The notes beneath the pieces are model-generated. The model did no database searches and was not told where the DNA came from. It saw nothing but the letters and a program-made list of their open reading frames with translations. From the NCBI GenBank assembly GCA_963969365.1, contig OZ017763.1, forward strand, positions 1,612,001 to 1,676,000: a stretch of DNA of 64,000 bases, read 5' to 3'. This DNA is from Asterochloris sp. CNOR1 (taxonomy: Eukaryota; Chlorophyta; Trebouxiophyceae; Trebouxiales; Trebouxiaceae). Shown here piece by piece: positions 28,111-40,230 of this stretch (positions are counted from its first letter, which is position 1; each line of letters opens with the position of its first letter). The position numbers and the translations under genes were made by a program.

Positions 28111-28402
28111 CACACTGCAGACATTGCTCAGAACCATCCGCTAGGGTAACGACAACCAGTTGATCCTGCAGCAAGCACAGTATGATCAGTGCTTAGCAGC
28201 ATTCAACAGGGCAAAGACTGCCAGTGCAATGGCACCTGCGGGCAGCAGCAGACACATTGCAGACGTTGCTCAGAAGCATCCACCAGGTCACCATGACGTC
28301 TACCATTGCAATCAAACCTGCAGCTGGCACGGTGCAGTCAGTGCTCAGCAGCATTCAGCAGGGCAACAACTGCAATGGCACTTGCGCGCAGCAGCAGACC
28401 CG
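28055..28402 (-). repeat. Three tandem copies of a membrane-protein exon start
   Basis: Units at about 28055-28149, 28195-28287 and 28345-28402 (period about 140-150) share the acceptor side and first codons of the exon. On the minus strand they read AVFALVDAAYS, AVFALLNAAKH and AVVALLNAAEH. The first two agree at about 90 percent of 83 bases by hand count. The lowest-coordinate unit is the functional one. Confidence 0.88.
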
Positions 28403-29608
28403 CTCCAGCCAGTCGTCCACATGTGTGCCTGAAGGGTGCTTGCTGTTGCAGGCAGGCAGCAGCACTAGAACAATGGGAGACGCAGGGGTTGTCCTTTGTG
28501 AGGCAGCATTGATGCTGGGGCCCACCTTGAACAAAAGGGCTTGACACCAGAGGGTACAAGGTCTCTGCCGCCTGCATCAGCTGCTGGTTCCCGCTTGCTG
28601 CGCACACCTGCATCAGAGTGCTGCACCACTTTTGTGTTAGCAGGGAAGTGCTGCACCAGGCAACACGTCTGCAGATGCTTGCTGTTGAGCAGGTGCCCAG
28701 AGGTTGCTCCTGTGGCAGGAGAGTCAGTAGGCTACAGACCTGAGAAGCCAGCCTTGACGGTTGGGGTCTGCACAAGTCTGTGGTCAGCTTTGATGGGGTT
28801 GGCTTGAGATGGAGTTGCAATGTCCATGGCCTTCTGACAATCCAGCCTCTACATCCAGTGGGGCCTGGTGTGGCCTGAAGGGCACCCATGCTGCCAATGC
28901 ATATCAGGTCAGGTTTCCCCTGCCCTTCTGTCACATAGAGCCAGGGGACCATCAAACAAAGCAGAACAGTATCTATTGCTGCCGGATCCTTAAGCGGTGA
29001 TTGCTCAAGGGCACAGAGAAGTGACGGAGCTGCCTCTGGCATGCTGAGCTGACTGAGCCAAAACGGCTCTCAGATGAAGCGCCTTTTGGGGTGATGGCAA
29101 TTCTGTGCTCCTTGCACCTGTCAAGTCTATGGAATCCCTGCGCAGTGGATCATGGCAGCATTCAAGCTTCACCTTGGACTAAACACAGCACTGCAGGGGA
29201 ACACACCTTCATTGATCAATCTGTTGACAGTGCACCTTCGGCAATACAATCTGCCTTCAAGCCATGTCATAGTGTGATGGACGATGCCTCAAAGAGCTGA
29301 TTGGCTGCCCGTTGTGTGGCACAACTTCGGTTGATGGTTCCCATGAACTGACAGCAAGGCGATCATCAGGGGCTGCAGACTGGTGATCACACTTTGAAGG
29401 AGAGCACAGCGTTGACTAGAACACCGGACAAATTAGCTGAGCTTGTACACAGAGGGTGACACATGCTAGAGTACTTGAGACAGACAAGGAAAGGCAAAAT
29501 GGGGCACGCAGGAAGGCGAGAGAGAGGAGGACAAGTACACAAGACAGGCAGGCTGCAGCTTAAGGGAGGGCGACGACTGGCACTGCAGAAAGGCAGGCAG
29601 GGTGCAGC
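28403..29608. other. Unassigned stretch, possibly 5' exons of the small membrane protein
   Basis: A minus-strand open frame starts at 29042 and continues through 28338, but most of it crosses the repeat copies. A block near 28600-28530 (QLMQAAETLYPLVSSPFVQ) ends at a GT and could be an exon. Nothing else is recognised. Confidence 0.3.
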
Positions 29609-30884
29609 TCAAGGGAGAAAGGCGAGCGGCACAGTCGAGATCTTGGCAAGGCGAGCAGTGGTGCTGCCCAAGAACAGCTGCGAAATGACGCTCTTGCTGT
29701 GCTTGGATGCTACGATGAGGTCAGCCCCAGCAGACTCAGCAAATCGGCTGATGGCGTCTCCAACTGCGGACAGACTGTCGTCCTCACAGCGTATGATGTC
29801 CACCTGCAGCATGACAAGGCATTGCTCCAAAATGCTATATTGCATCCCTGTGTGCCCTGCAACATTATTTATAAAAGGTCCCATCTACAGCCTGCCCAAC
29901 AGAGGGGCGCCTCACCCTGGCATTCTTGACACCTGCCCTCTCACATATGGGCAACAGCTCGTCTTCCAGAAAGGATGTTGTGCCTCTCATCTGCAGAAGA
30001 CAGGCATGAACATGGGCTGTGTGCTGGACGGGGCCACAGAACCTGCACTGCCAAGCTAGACAGCCATACTAGCAGCTGACCCACGGTGCATCTCGCTCCC
30101 AGGTCAGGGTGTTTATGAGCATTCAACAAAGCCAGATTGGGGCCTGACTTCCCCAGGAGGGGCATGGCCCAGGGTCAAACCCACGTGAATGGCACACTAC
30201 TTTGAAAGCACCAGTCCTGGCATCGCTTGTGTCTGGCTGGCAGTTACAATGGCACCAAAAGGAGTGGCTTGATGATTGGTTTGCGCAGGTATCAGGAGGA
30301 CTCACCTCACGCTCCTCCAAAGCCGTGGCCGACTCATAGGACTGCCGTGCTGAGCTGGCACATGCAAATAAGGATGCGCTCACAGGGGGGACGACATGCA
30401 CCAGCCCAAATGTGGTGCCTGCAGTAGGCACACCGGGTGTCCAGCGCCGGGTCTGTGGAGGTTGAGGGGTTTGTTAATGGTAGACATTAAGATCTCAGCA
30501 AGATTTTGCCAGATCCTCAAGAGCATCTCGTACTCCTGCTGGTGCACGCCGTCAAGGTGATGAGGATGCATCTTGAGGCTGGCATCTTCAGGGCCATGCA
30601 GGCACTTACCCTGCTGGTTGAATGTGGCCAGCGCCCACTTGAGACACTTGATGGCAGCCTGCTCTGCGTTGGCAGTGCACATGGTGAGGAGGTTGTGTGA
30701 GGGGGGAACGATGTCGTTGCCTCTGATCAGGGCAGCAGTCAGATATTCAACGAGCAGCATGCTACCGGCCAGCTGTGGCATGCCCCACCAGAGAGTTGTC
30801 ACAAGCCACAATGACCAGCTTAAGGGGCTGCCCAACAGTCTTGGTGCCAGGGCCAGATGCTCCATTGGTCATGCTACCAGTCAT
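29609..30884 (-). CDS. Universal stress protein (UspA domain)
   Basis: Small single-domain universal stress protein, an alpha/beta nucleotide-binding fold. The ATG at 30884 gives MTGSMTNGASG..., followed by strand 1 (LKLVIVACDNSL). Exon 2 (QAAIKCLKWALATFNQQG) joins in frame through the acceptor CGCAGAG. Exon 3 (about 30432-30310) reads GLVHVVPPVSASL, exon 4 (near 30000-29920) reads TSFLEDELLPICERAG, and the last exon (about 29815-29609) reads AISRFAESAGADLIVASKHS and FLGSTTARLAKISTVPLAF. The G-2x-G-9x-G-S/T ATP-binding motif is only partly matched, so nucleotide binding is uncertain. The neighbouring 31.1-31.8-kb locus is a paralogue of the last exon. Confidence 0.85.
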
Positions 30885-31083
30885 TGTGTGAATGCTGAAA
30901 GTCTTCGATCTGCACAAGACACAAATTGTGGGAGACAGAGGAAAAAGCTTTGTCAGCCCTTAAACTTTGATGTGGACAGATCTCTGCATGACCTGAGACT
31001 TGGTGATATTTAAACAGAACCACCATGAAGAAAAAGGCAGCAAAGAGCATGCAAGCCACAGGGCAGGGGGAAAACTACCCAGG

Positions 31084-31806
31084 TTATGGCAGGATGCCTG
31101 ATGGCACAGGAGAGTGCTTGGTGAGGCGAGATGTGATGCTGCCAGTAAATAGTGAGGAGAGCATGGCCCTCTTGTGCCGGAAGGCCACAATGACATTTGC
31201 CCCTGCAGAGTCTGCGAAGCTGCTGATGGCGGGTCTGCGTGGTTCCACTGGGTGCCTGTGATACACACCAAAGGCCCAGCTGTGGTCAGCATGCCTTGTT
31301 CAACTGGCGCGGTGCGGGCAGTATGCTTGTTGGCCGTGTGCTTGTGGGCGCTGTAGGTGGCTTTCCATTGAGTGGAGTCTCACCTGAGTGTTGGGCCTCT
31401 GTGAGCCTGTGATTACTCAGACCAGTGACACCTCAGTGCTGTGTTTGCTTGACCCAGCGTGAAAGACTGTTCAGGGCAGGGAGTGGGTGAGGATGCCAAA
31501 GGTGCCTCATGCAGCAAGGCTGCCCCTCACCCCCAGCTGTCCCACAGCTGCCTCTACCTGAATGGGTCAGAGCAAATGCTTGCCGTGGCATTTGCCTACC
31601 TGCTGCGTCTGCAAAGATCCGGCAATCTGCATAGGCAGTCGCGTGCTGGTCTTTGACACCAAGATGCCATTGCTGTCCTCCAGGCAGCCTATGATGCTTT
31701 CTGTGACCAGCTGCTGCCTCAGGTCTGCCTCTGGAGCGCCAGGGTGGATTCTTGGCAACACCCCACCAGTGTCCCCTTCGAAGACCTTGGAGATGGCAGC
31801 CTGCAT
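31084..31806 (-). CDS. Second, shortened universal-stress-protein-like gene
   Basis: The last exon (about 31258-31084) reads AISSFADSAGANVIVAFRHK and SSLFTGSITSRLTKHSPVPS, clearly a paralogue of the end of the USP gene that starts 200 bases downstream. A possible first exon (31806 to about 31599) starts MQAAISKVFEGDTGG, reads ESIIGCLEDSNGILV, and ends at a CAGCAG|GTAGGC donor. It does not resemble the USP N-terminal half. Either the gene is a diverged two-exon USP or a truncated duplicate that has acquired unrelated 5' sequence. Confidence 0.45.
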
Positions 31807-32869
31807 GGTTGGACCGCAATTAGCTTGTCAGTACCAGATCAGTGCGTGCCTCCCTCGCACATAATTTCTAGTCAACTAGGCCCATCGGTTTCATGTGTGT
31901 CGAGACTTTGGCTGCTGGCCTCAACAAACAAGTAGGTTCCGTCTCGGGGTTTAAGACCACTGTCAGACGAACCTGGGGTACTAAGACCGCGAGTCCCACC
32001 AGGGCCGGTCCCGGTATACTTGCTCCAGCCACAAAGAGGAGTGATCTCATCCTTGGCCTGAATCAGACAGCACACGCAGCGAGCAACCTGGGCGCCTCAG
32101 TGCTTGGCCAGGTGGGCAGAGGCACCCAGCAGTAGCAGCATATTCTGGCGACCCCTACCATGGTGGTCTAAAACATCTACACAAGCATTCTAATGCAGAA
32201 CCCTGCCATAGTTTGTGGCACGTGCCAGGCAGCAATCTGCTGAGCGCAGGGTGACAGCATGGCGATGACTTGGCTCTGGCAGCCAACATGCCCATTGCAG
32301 ACGGTGCTGTTGCCCGCCCAGAGTAACCCCTGGCGAAGGGCTAAGAGTAGCCTTCCTCTGGACAGGGTGCAGCAGACACCTGACCTCAACACAGCTATGC
32401 AAGCTGTGCTTGGGCTGGGAACAGGAGCCCCCCAGGCTCGCAGCTGGTCCTGCCCACCGCGGGCACAGCAGCAGGGCGACCTATCAGCTCATGCCGACAT
32501 CAGCTGTGTGCCCTGCAGAGAGAACCCTATGCCTGCCCTGCAGACACGGGGCAGAAGTAGAGCAGCATGTCGTGCTGCAGCTGATGCCCATCAACACAAT
32601 CATATGCAGCCATAGGTGTGCATGGGATAGGAGGGTAGTCAATGTTCACCCGCCAGGATGCCATGCTGTATGGACACACCCTGACCCACAACTGTCGACT
32701 GCATGCAGGCCAGTGATGAGACTGGCACGGAACAATACACAGGCTCACATATTTGGTTCAGCAGACCACAACATGCACTGCCAGCGCCCTGCAGGCCAGC
32801 TGCACTGTGGCGACAGCAACAGTCCACCATACCGAAACTTAGCAGACCACAGGGTGCCTTCCTGCAGCC
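31807..32869. other. Intergenic region with one unusual open block
   Basis: It lies between the shortened USP gene (minus) and the ankyrin gene (plus). The block 31868-32075 is open in several frames on both strands and looks different in composition from the surrounding CTGCAG-rich sequence. I cannot assign it. The rest shows nothing recognisable. Confidence 0.4.
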
Positions 32870-35800
32870 ATGGGGCAGGAGCAAAGCAACATGTCAGGCG
32901 CGGCAGACCACTACAGCTATGTCCCCACCCTGGAGAAGGGGGATGTGGCCGCACTGGAGGAGCCCGACTCCTCCAGTTGGCAGCGGCAGGCAGGGCCATC
33001 GCCGATGAAAGAGGCAAAGGAGAAGCTGCAGCAGGTGCACCGCCAGCTGGGGTCAGTCAAGGTGAGTTGCACAGGGGTGCTCTGCCAGCAACGGGGATAG
33101 AGCTGCAGCAGGTGCACCGCCAGTTGAGGTTGGTCAAGGTGAGCTGCACAGGGGCGGCCTGTCACAAATGACAGAAAAGCTGCAGCGGGCGCACTGCCAC
33201 CTGGAATCCATCGACCGGGAGCTGCACAGGGGTGCATTCTAGAGCAAGCAGCAACCATGTAGACCCAGATGAATGTACCTTTTTCCTGGCTAGCTCAGGT
33301 GGGCTGCGCTCAACTTCTGGCAGTGGCACATCATGCAGGGATGCCACAATGGCATGGCCAGAAGTTGTGAGCAGGCCCTGCAGGGATGGTGGGTGGGGAA
33401 CAGCAACCTGCAGTGAGGTGCACCGCCAGTTGCGATTCTCAGAATGAGGAGAGCTGTTTTCTGGCAGGGGAGGGGTGCAAGTGAGGGGCTGGGAAAGGCA
33501 ACACTGGGAGAGCTGCAGCAGCAGCTCTGGCAGCTGACATTAGTCGGGGTGAGGAGTGCATTCTGTTGAGGAGGCAGGTGTCAGGTGCACTTGATGAGCC
33601 CGCACACCTGTGCTGCCACGTAACGATGGCCCTTACCGACGATTCTCCCCTTGCCTCCCCCACAGTTGCAGTTGCGTGAGTGGAGCGCACACCCATGGCC
33701 CTGTTAGATCTGCAGCAGGGTGCGCCCCCCAAAGCAGCAAGCAGCCTGTGGCTCAATAGTGCATCCTGTGACGATATGCACCTTGATACACCTGCACTGT
33801 ACTCAGCAATCCCGAGCCGAGCGTCCCCCCTTTCTTTCTGCGCTGCAGTCACTCTCGGGCAAACGTAGCGCAAAGCCCACAGGCCTCGCAGACCTGCAGC
33901 ACAGTGCAGGCCCCACACGCAGCAAGCCAGCTGCTGCCAGCTCGACACCCCCTGCAGCCTATGACCCTGCAGAGGTCCCTGAGGACTGGAAGAGCAGCCT
34001 GTTTGAGGCCGCTCAGCAGAAGTGCAGCACTGGGGGAACAGCTGCCGGGACAGCAGCCGACAGGGCTTTTGGAGGGTTTCAGGCGACGCGCTGCAGCCCT
34101 GCTGCTGCCGCCGCCGCCGCTGCCAGTGCTCAGCAGCAGCCCAGTGGGGGCATTGCCTCTCAGGTAAGCCCAATTCCTGAGAGGACTGGCGTTGCAGGTC
34201 TCTGAATGCTGCGCTGGCTGCTAGCACCCTGCGGCCGGTGGTGGGACTGCTTTGCAGGTAAGTTGCAGGCTGCTGGGTGTATCAGAGCTCTGGTCCTGTG
34301 TCATTTTGAAGACAGCTAGGTTGGTGACTGCAGCAGCCCGGGTTGAGGCGCAGTTGATCATGGCCGGAGCCCACAAGCTTGAGCCTCTGGGTATGGCGGC
34401 GCCAGGCGCCCAGCAGCAGGCGGTGCCATGGCTTCATGCCCAGGCGGGTTGATTGCGGGGCCTTCTGGGTGGGCCAACATGCTGCAGCACTGTCTCAGGC
34501 TGCTGTCCAGCAAACGCCGCCGCTACTGACCAACATTCATGCTGCCTGCCCTGCAGAGGAGCCACATCTTTTGCCACAGACACCACAGACCAGCTCTGCA
34601 CTTGTGAGCTGTGCCAGATGTCCTGGCTGCCCTGCAGAGGGCCATTAAAGAGCACAGGGAGAAGGCGCCCTGGGGATCACTCAGGCAGTTGCACTCACAT
34701 GCAGCCTGCCAGCTTCCCTGCAAGCTCCCCTGCAAGCTCCCCTGCAAGCTGCCCTGCACACTCTCTATGCTGCCCTGTAAAGTCACTGACACAGGACTAA
34801 GACTGGAGTCAGCAGGGCACCAGCAAATCTGCTCCATCTGCAACCTGGTGGAGGTTGCTCCCCACCCTGCAGAGCGGCCTTGCAGAGGACAAGGAGAACA
34901 AGGGCCGGGGAGTCAGTGAGGCAGCTTCTGTGGTGTCCCAAGACGCCGAGGGCACGCAGGTCAAGCTGATGGGCACCATCAGCTTTGACGCTGACTATGT
35001 GCCCGGGGAGGCGCCCAGCCCGCGCATCACATCTCAGGTGGGCTCCTAGGGGGGGTTGCTGACACCAGCAGCGGGCTTGTGGCACCACGCGAGGGCTGTG
35101 GGGACTGCTGTCAGCCCTCACTCAGACAGCACACCACACTGCATCACATCGCATCACATCACAGGAGGGCTCTTGAACTGCATGTTGGCTCAACTTGATC
35201 AAAATTCGGCTGACAAAAGTTGGTGCAACTCTATTTCAAGCGCCTCCAGCATGCTGTTTGGTGCTGCCGCAGGTGGGACCACGCACCGATGCTGCGCACA
35301 GCTGCGTGTGAGCTGCCCAAGCAGTGGATCCTTGTAACCTCAGGACGCCTGGTGTGGCTGCAGGTGGCACCACGCACCGATGCCGTAGTCAGCCCTCTGG
35401 ACCCTCAGCACTCCAAAGTAGCAGAGAGCAACAAGGTGCAGCACTGCCTGCCTGGTTGGGGTCCATGAGTTTGCTGTCTGTGTCACCATGTGCAGCCCTG
35501 CTGATGCTGTGGCTCCGCAAGCTTCGCTGTGTGTGTTGAGGAGGGCCATTGCCAGCATGGAGAGCAGACCACTGCCGCCTTGAAGCTTTCTCAAGCTGTC
35601 AATCACTTCTGCGATGTTGGCCTGATGCACAGGGTGTCTGTTGCGTGCTGCAGTCTGTCTGCCGCCAAGCTGAGCCAGGAGTGAAGCGGCATGCAGCCTG
35701 CTGCATGCTGCATATGCATTTAGCAGTTGCTTGAGCGCTACATTGCTGCAAGCTGCCAAGCTGGTCCAGGACTGCATCTTCACCGGCACCGAGCAGTGTG

Positions 35801-38800
35801 TCTGCTGCGTGCCTGCTGCAGCCTTCTCTGGCGGCAGTCCAGTTTCCTCCTGCTGCTCAGCATCCTGCTATGCCCTGCTTAAGGTGCAGGCACAGCAGCT
35901 TCTTGGTGTCCCTCCAGCACCACAGCCGCCTGTATCCTGGTCTCTGCTTGGCATGCAGGCCCAGCGGCAATTCTTTGCCTCAGAGCTGCACGCTGCTGTG
36001 TTGGCCCAGCACTGCAGCCGCCTGCGCCAGCTGAAGCACATGGGAGCAGACCTCTCGGAGTGGAACAAGGTATAGATTTGGGCATTGTGTCAACTTGACT
36101 GTCCCTTCCTGACTGTGTGGGAGATTCAGCAGCCTCGACATGCAGCCTGCCGGTGTGTGCACCCCTTTTGACTGCTGGAGTACTGAAAAGCTGGGTCTCT
36201 GAATCCCTGCACTGCCTGCAGCATGCCTGTGTATAACGTATGCAATGAGTACAACAGGTTCACTGCATTACGTCTAGAGGCCTGCCACATGGAGAGCAGG
36301 CGCCTGAAGTGCCTCTGCATTATTTGGCAGCACCCAGCAGCACATGTCCACCCGCGTGCTGTGACTTGGAAAGCAGGCAGGTAGCTTCTGACCTGGACTG
36401 CAGCCAAATGCTGATCATCCTTGTGCTGGACCAGCAACTCCCTTCTGAATTGGTCTGTGCTGGCATCCCAGACATCTGTCTCAAAAAGGTGCTTGATCAT
36501 GTGCTGCAGGATGGGCAGGGACCGCTGCACGTGGCTGCTGACCTGGGGAACACCAAGGTGGTGCGCACGCTGATGCAGCTGGGGGCAGACAAGGACAGCC
36601 GGGACAAGGTGTGGCAAAGTCCCTGCAGTCCCAGATCTCTGACCTTGCTGCTCCAAGCGATGTGGTGAAAGCACCCTCTCCATCAGCCTCAAGCTGGGTT
36701 TTGCTCTGGTTAGTCCAGCCTGAGGGAACAGCTGCAGCCACTTGATTCCAGCAGCAGAAGCTGGGAGCTACACCCTTGGCATCTGCCTACTAAAGGTGAG
36801 ATATAGTACTGCCAGCACATGGCCAGAGCCGTGCCTTGCGCCCTGCAAGCCAGGGACGCGCCCCTCGCACTGGCAGTTGGTGGCGTGCTGAAGCAAGTTG
36901 TCACCAGAGCATTGTTCGTCTCAGTTTAACTCACCAACGAGCTGCTGCACTCATCACATGCAGTCCCTCTGTCATAAAGTGTTTGGTCGGTCTGACATCT
37001 GCATAGGCCCCAGTGTTTTGAGTGTGCTCAACTGTGAGCTGAGTGATGCAGTCCACCTCTGCTGCAGAACTGTGACACACCCTCACAGCACCTGTCTATC
37101 AGTGGCGGTGGCTGTGACCATTTCCTGTGTACAGTAATACCTTGTGCCCTGCATAAAAGGGATACACTCCTGCAGCTGGCCATCAGGAGTCAGGAGCCAT
37201 GACTATTACGTGGGGCAGAGCACTTCCAGTGCCTTGCAGAGCAGTTCCTGGTGCCCTGCAGAACGGGGACACGCCGCTGCAGCTGGCCATCTGTGGCGGG
37301 GGCTATGACCAGCGGGGTAAGATGGACTCCATGGAGCTTCTCATCTCCCACGGAGCCAATGTGGAGCTGCCCAACAGGGTGAGGCTTGCTCTCTCTCATG
37401 CTGGCAGGCTGCCAAAGGAACAGGCAAGAGAAAGGCTAGCAGCACTGTGCATGGCGCTTTCGCTGCTTGTTGAGCTGTTCATCTCCCACTAAGCCAACAT
37501 GCAGCTGCCCAACAGGGTGAGGGCAGCTCTGCTGTTGCGGCCTGTTACGTGAGCCTGGCACCGTTGATAGGACTCCTTGTTGGCGGCTGATAAACTTGTG
37601 GGCATGAGAAGCCTGGCCTAAGACATGCTTGGAGCCATTCTGCTGGCTGGGCTGCTCCTCTCCCTTGGAGACGATGTGGTGCTGCCGAACAGGGAAGGCC
37701 ATCCCACTGCCATGGAGCTGCCATGCAGGGACTCAAGTTCTGTGTTGATGAGCGCTGCCATCAGGTGGCACCGTCATGTGTGGTGACACAAGCACACTGT
37801 GCATGACGCTATTGCTGCATGCTGAGCTGCTCATCTCCTGCTGCGCCAACCTGGCGCTGCCCAACAGGGTCAGGGCTCTGCTCCTCTGCTTGTCCTAGAC
37901 TTGTGCGCAGGGGGACATTTTGCTGGCCTGCTGCTGACACGCCACACATGTGCAGAGCTGCATGCTGCTGAAAGTGCGCCATTCCTTTAGTTCCCAGCTG
38001 CAGGAGGGCAGGGGCAGCCGTACCTATCCCCTTTTTGCAAGCAACACAATAAGTTTTCTGGCCTGTGAAACAGCGAGACAGACTGCAAGGGCACGGTGAC
38101 GTGCTCTGACTGGGGCCACCCACAGGGCGAGGGTGGTGTGCACTCCCAAGCTCTATGTCCCAGCTGAGGTCACCCTGGTGCAGCTTGTTTATGCTTTATC
38201 TTCCATCGTCACCCTGCCTGACTGCAGGAGGGCAGGACCCCCCTACACACGGCCGCCCGCACCGGCCACATCCAGGCGCTGATCAGGCTGCTCAACGCCG
38301 GCGCGCACCGGGCCCCCACGGACAGGGTGAGTGCAGGCGACCGGCTACCCCGCTGCTGTACCATGTCCTTCAAGCTGCGCAGCCATCTCCCCACGTGCTG
38401 CTGCCATATTGAGTTGCCGGTGTCTTTGTGCGATGGCGTCCTGCTCATGCGGAATCGTCGTTGCCCTGTCAGCAGCAGTGCCTCCTGGCTATTCTCATGG
38501 TGACTGCTGCCATTCAGCAGGTCTCGGTAGCTGACTGCCTTCACAGTTCAGCCTGTGCAGGGCCCCTGAATGGCTACTGACATCAGTTGCAACTCCTGGT
38601 GCTGCAGCTCGTGTGGGGTGCCCATGTTGCACAGGTTGGCTGCTGCTCACTAAAAGTCGCAACAACAACCGCCACACAAGTGCATCTCACGACTTAGGCT
38701 GCCCACATGCAGCGTGTGTGAATCATAATAGGGGCCAACACACCAGTGCTTTGCCCACATGCTGTCAGCCAATGACAGCATCTCACGGCTTTGACTGCCC

Positions 38801-38934
38801 ATGTCGTGTAGGATGGCTACCGCCCAGTGGACCTTGCGGTGGGTGGTCACCACACAGACATTGTGGAGTATCTGAATGACGTGGACACAGCCGTTCAGTA
38901 CACCAAGATTGCTCAATACAGCAAGTATCTCTAG
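32870..38934 (+). CDS. Ankyrin-repeat protein
   Basis: Multi-exon protein with a long polar N-terminal half and at least four C-terminal ankyrin repeats. Exon 1 (32870-33061) has an ATG at 32870 and a second at 32891; it reads SYVPTLEKGDVAALEEPDSS and ends QVHRQLGSVK at a GTGAGT donor. Next come a low-complexity Ala/Ser exon (about 33850-34163), SGLAEDKENKGRG... with GTISFDADYVPGEAPSP (34868-35037), VAPRTDAVVSPLDPQHSK (about 35362-35433) and QRQFFASELHAAVLAQHCSR (35955-36069). The ankyrin exons contain GQGPLHVAADLGNTKVVRTL (36510-36608), NGDTPLQLAICGG (37259-37378), GRTPLHTAARTGHIQALIRL (38228-38326) and GYRPVDLAVGGHHTDIVEYL (38811-38934, stop TAG). Ankyrin repeats bind protein partners; the partner is unknown. 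Several introns contain copies of exon edges. Confidence 0.85.
33020..33450 (+). repeat. Copies of the ankyrin-gene exon 1 3' edge
   Basis: The functional end (AAGCTGCAGCAGGTGCACCG to the GTGAGT donor, 33021-33061) is echoed at about 33099-33138 with its donor and following GCTGCACAGGGG, at about 33176-33237, and more weakly at 33412-33450. Spacing is about 78 bases for the first two steps. Confidence 0.85.
35272..35400 (+). repeat. Duplicated start of an ankyrin-gene exon
   Basis: GCAGGTGGGACCACGCACCG near 35272 repeats GCAGGTGGCACCACGCACCG near 35360, both followed by ATGC and a partly matching continuation. The downstream copy is in frame with the rest of the protein. Confidence 0.8.
37334..37868 (+). 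repeat. Four copies of an ankyrin exon 3' edge with donor
   Basis: The functional end at 37334-37378 (LISHGANVELPNR, then GTGAGG) is repeated at 37472-37516, about 37650-37693 and about 37824-37868. All keep CTCATCTCC-like and CTGCCCAACAGGG-like blocks. The first copy retains an intact GTGAGG donor. Confidence 0.9.
38613..38850 (+). repeat. Copies around the last ankyrin exon acceptor
   Basis: The sequence leading into the last exon (CATCTCACGGCTTTGACTGC near 38781) is repeated near 38683 (CATCTCACGACTTAGGCTGC). A further weak match to the exon start lies near 38617-38655. Confidence 0.65.
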
Positions 38935-40230
38935 CTTCCAGGGAGCTCTAGTCTTTGGCTGCACCAAGTGCATCTGGCTGCCAAGTGTACGGCCAACCCC
39001 TCAGCAACGAAGGCCTAGGTGCCACGACCCGCAAGCACTAGCACTTGTAGTGGGGTTGCTATCGCTGCTGTTGTGCATATCAAACTTCACTTCAGGCATT
39101 TTGTCTTTCAATGTCCAATGTGGCTCTTGTCTTTGTTCCTGTACACAATGAGCCCCGGCAAGTTTGGATGAATCTCATATGAACTTGAGCTTTGCACACA
39201 CCAAGGCCAGGAAGAAAAGAGTGCTCGTGAGAGCTATGCAAGGCATGTGCACCACCTCCATGTGATGGCAATGAACTTGCTGTCCAGGGTACGCCGGTAA
39301 TGTGTGGGAGTGTCCGCTGCTAGGGCTGAAGGCAATTTGTCTGCTACATTGTCAGGACAGTCACCAGCCCCAGTGCAATCATGCAGTCAGTGGCTATAGC
39401 TCATGCAGAGGAGGTCGCCAGACATTTGCAGACAGCTGGTCATGTATACCATCAATAAGTGCACAAAGCGCAATCATGAGGCACATCAAACATTAAAGTC
39501 CTTCACCAGCGCAGCCCAGTGAGGTGGAAGAGCTGGCCAGCATGCCTGGCAGCAGCATCGGAGCTGTAAAGCCCTTAGCTGCCCCTCACATGAGCATGAA
39601 GAAAGTGAGAGGGCACAAGGTTGAGGCACAAGTGCAGCAGAATTGCAAAAGCCAGTGGACGAGCTTCAGCTGCCAGACAACTGCCAGTACCAGTGCACAC
39701 CATGCTTGCTGTCTGCTAGACAGCTATCACCCACGCTGCCGCGTCCTGAGGCACTGCTGCAGCTGAAAGCACAAGTCTTGTCCTCCTCTGGCACAGGCCC
39801 TTGTTTAGATGATCCTCAGCGTGCTTGTTGCTGCCTGTCCTCTGCAGATGTTTCATGCACAGGACAGCATTGGCTGCAGCCTTTCCAGGGCTGCCACCAT
39901 GACTGGGACCAACGCCTGCTACCAGTGGATCAAAGCAGGAGATCATCAGCGCTGATCATGTGCACAGTAGCAATGCATGATCTTCCTCAAACCTATCGCC
40001 AAGAAAGAAGGCCCAATTACTCGGCCTACTCGACAGCTGCAGGAACTAACCTTCAGCCCTGCGCTTGACCTGTCAGTCTTACTGCTATCGTCAAAATGCA
40101 AACCAGGAAGAGCTCTCGGCTTGCCAAACGGGGGGAAATGGACGCCTCAGAGCAAAGCCCATTTGGTGAGCCAGTTTGCAACATGGACATGCTGCATCGC
40201 CATGCCTGGCAATGAAATGATGCAATTACC
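38935..40230. other. Intergenic, no gene recognised
   Basis: Open frames here, such as one from 39524 and one from 39643, show no family signature or consistent splice structure. The start of the decayed F-box gene may extend into this stretch. Confidence 0.45.
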
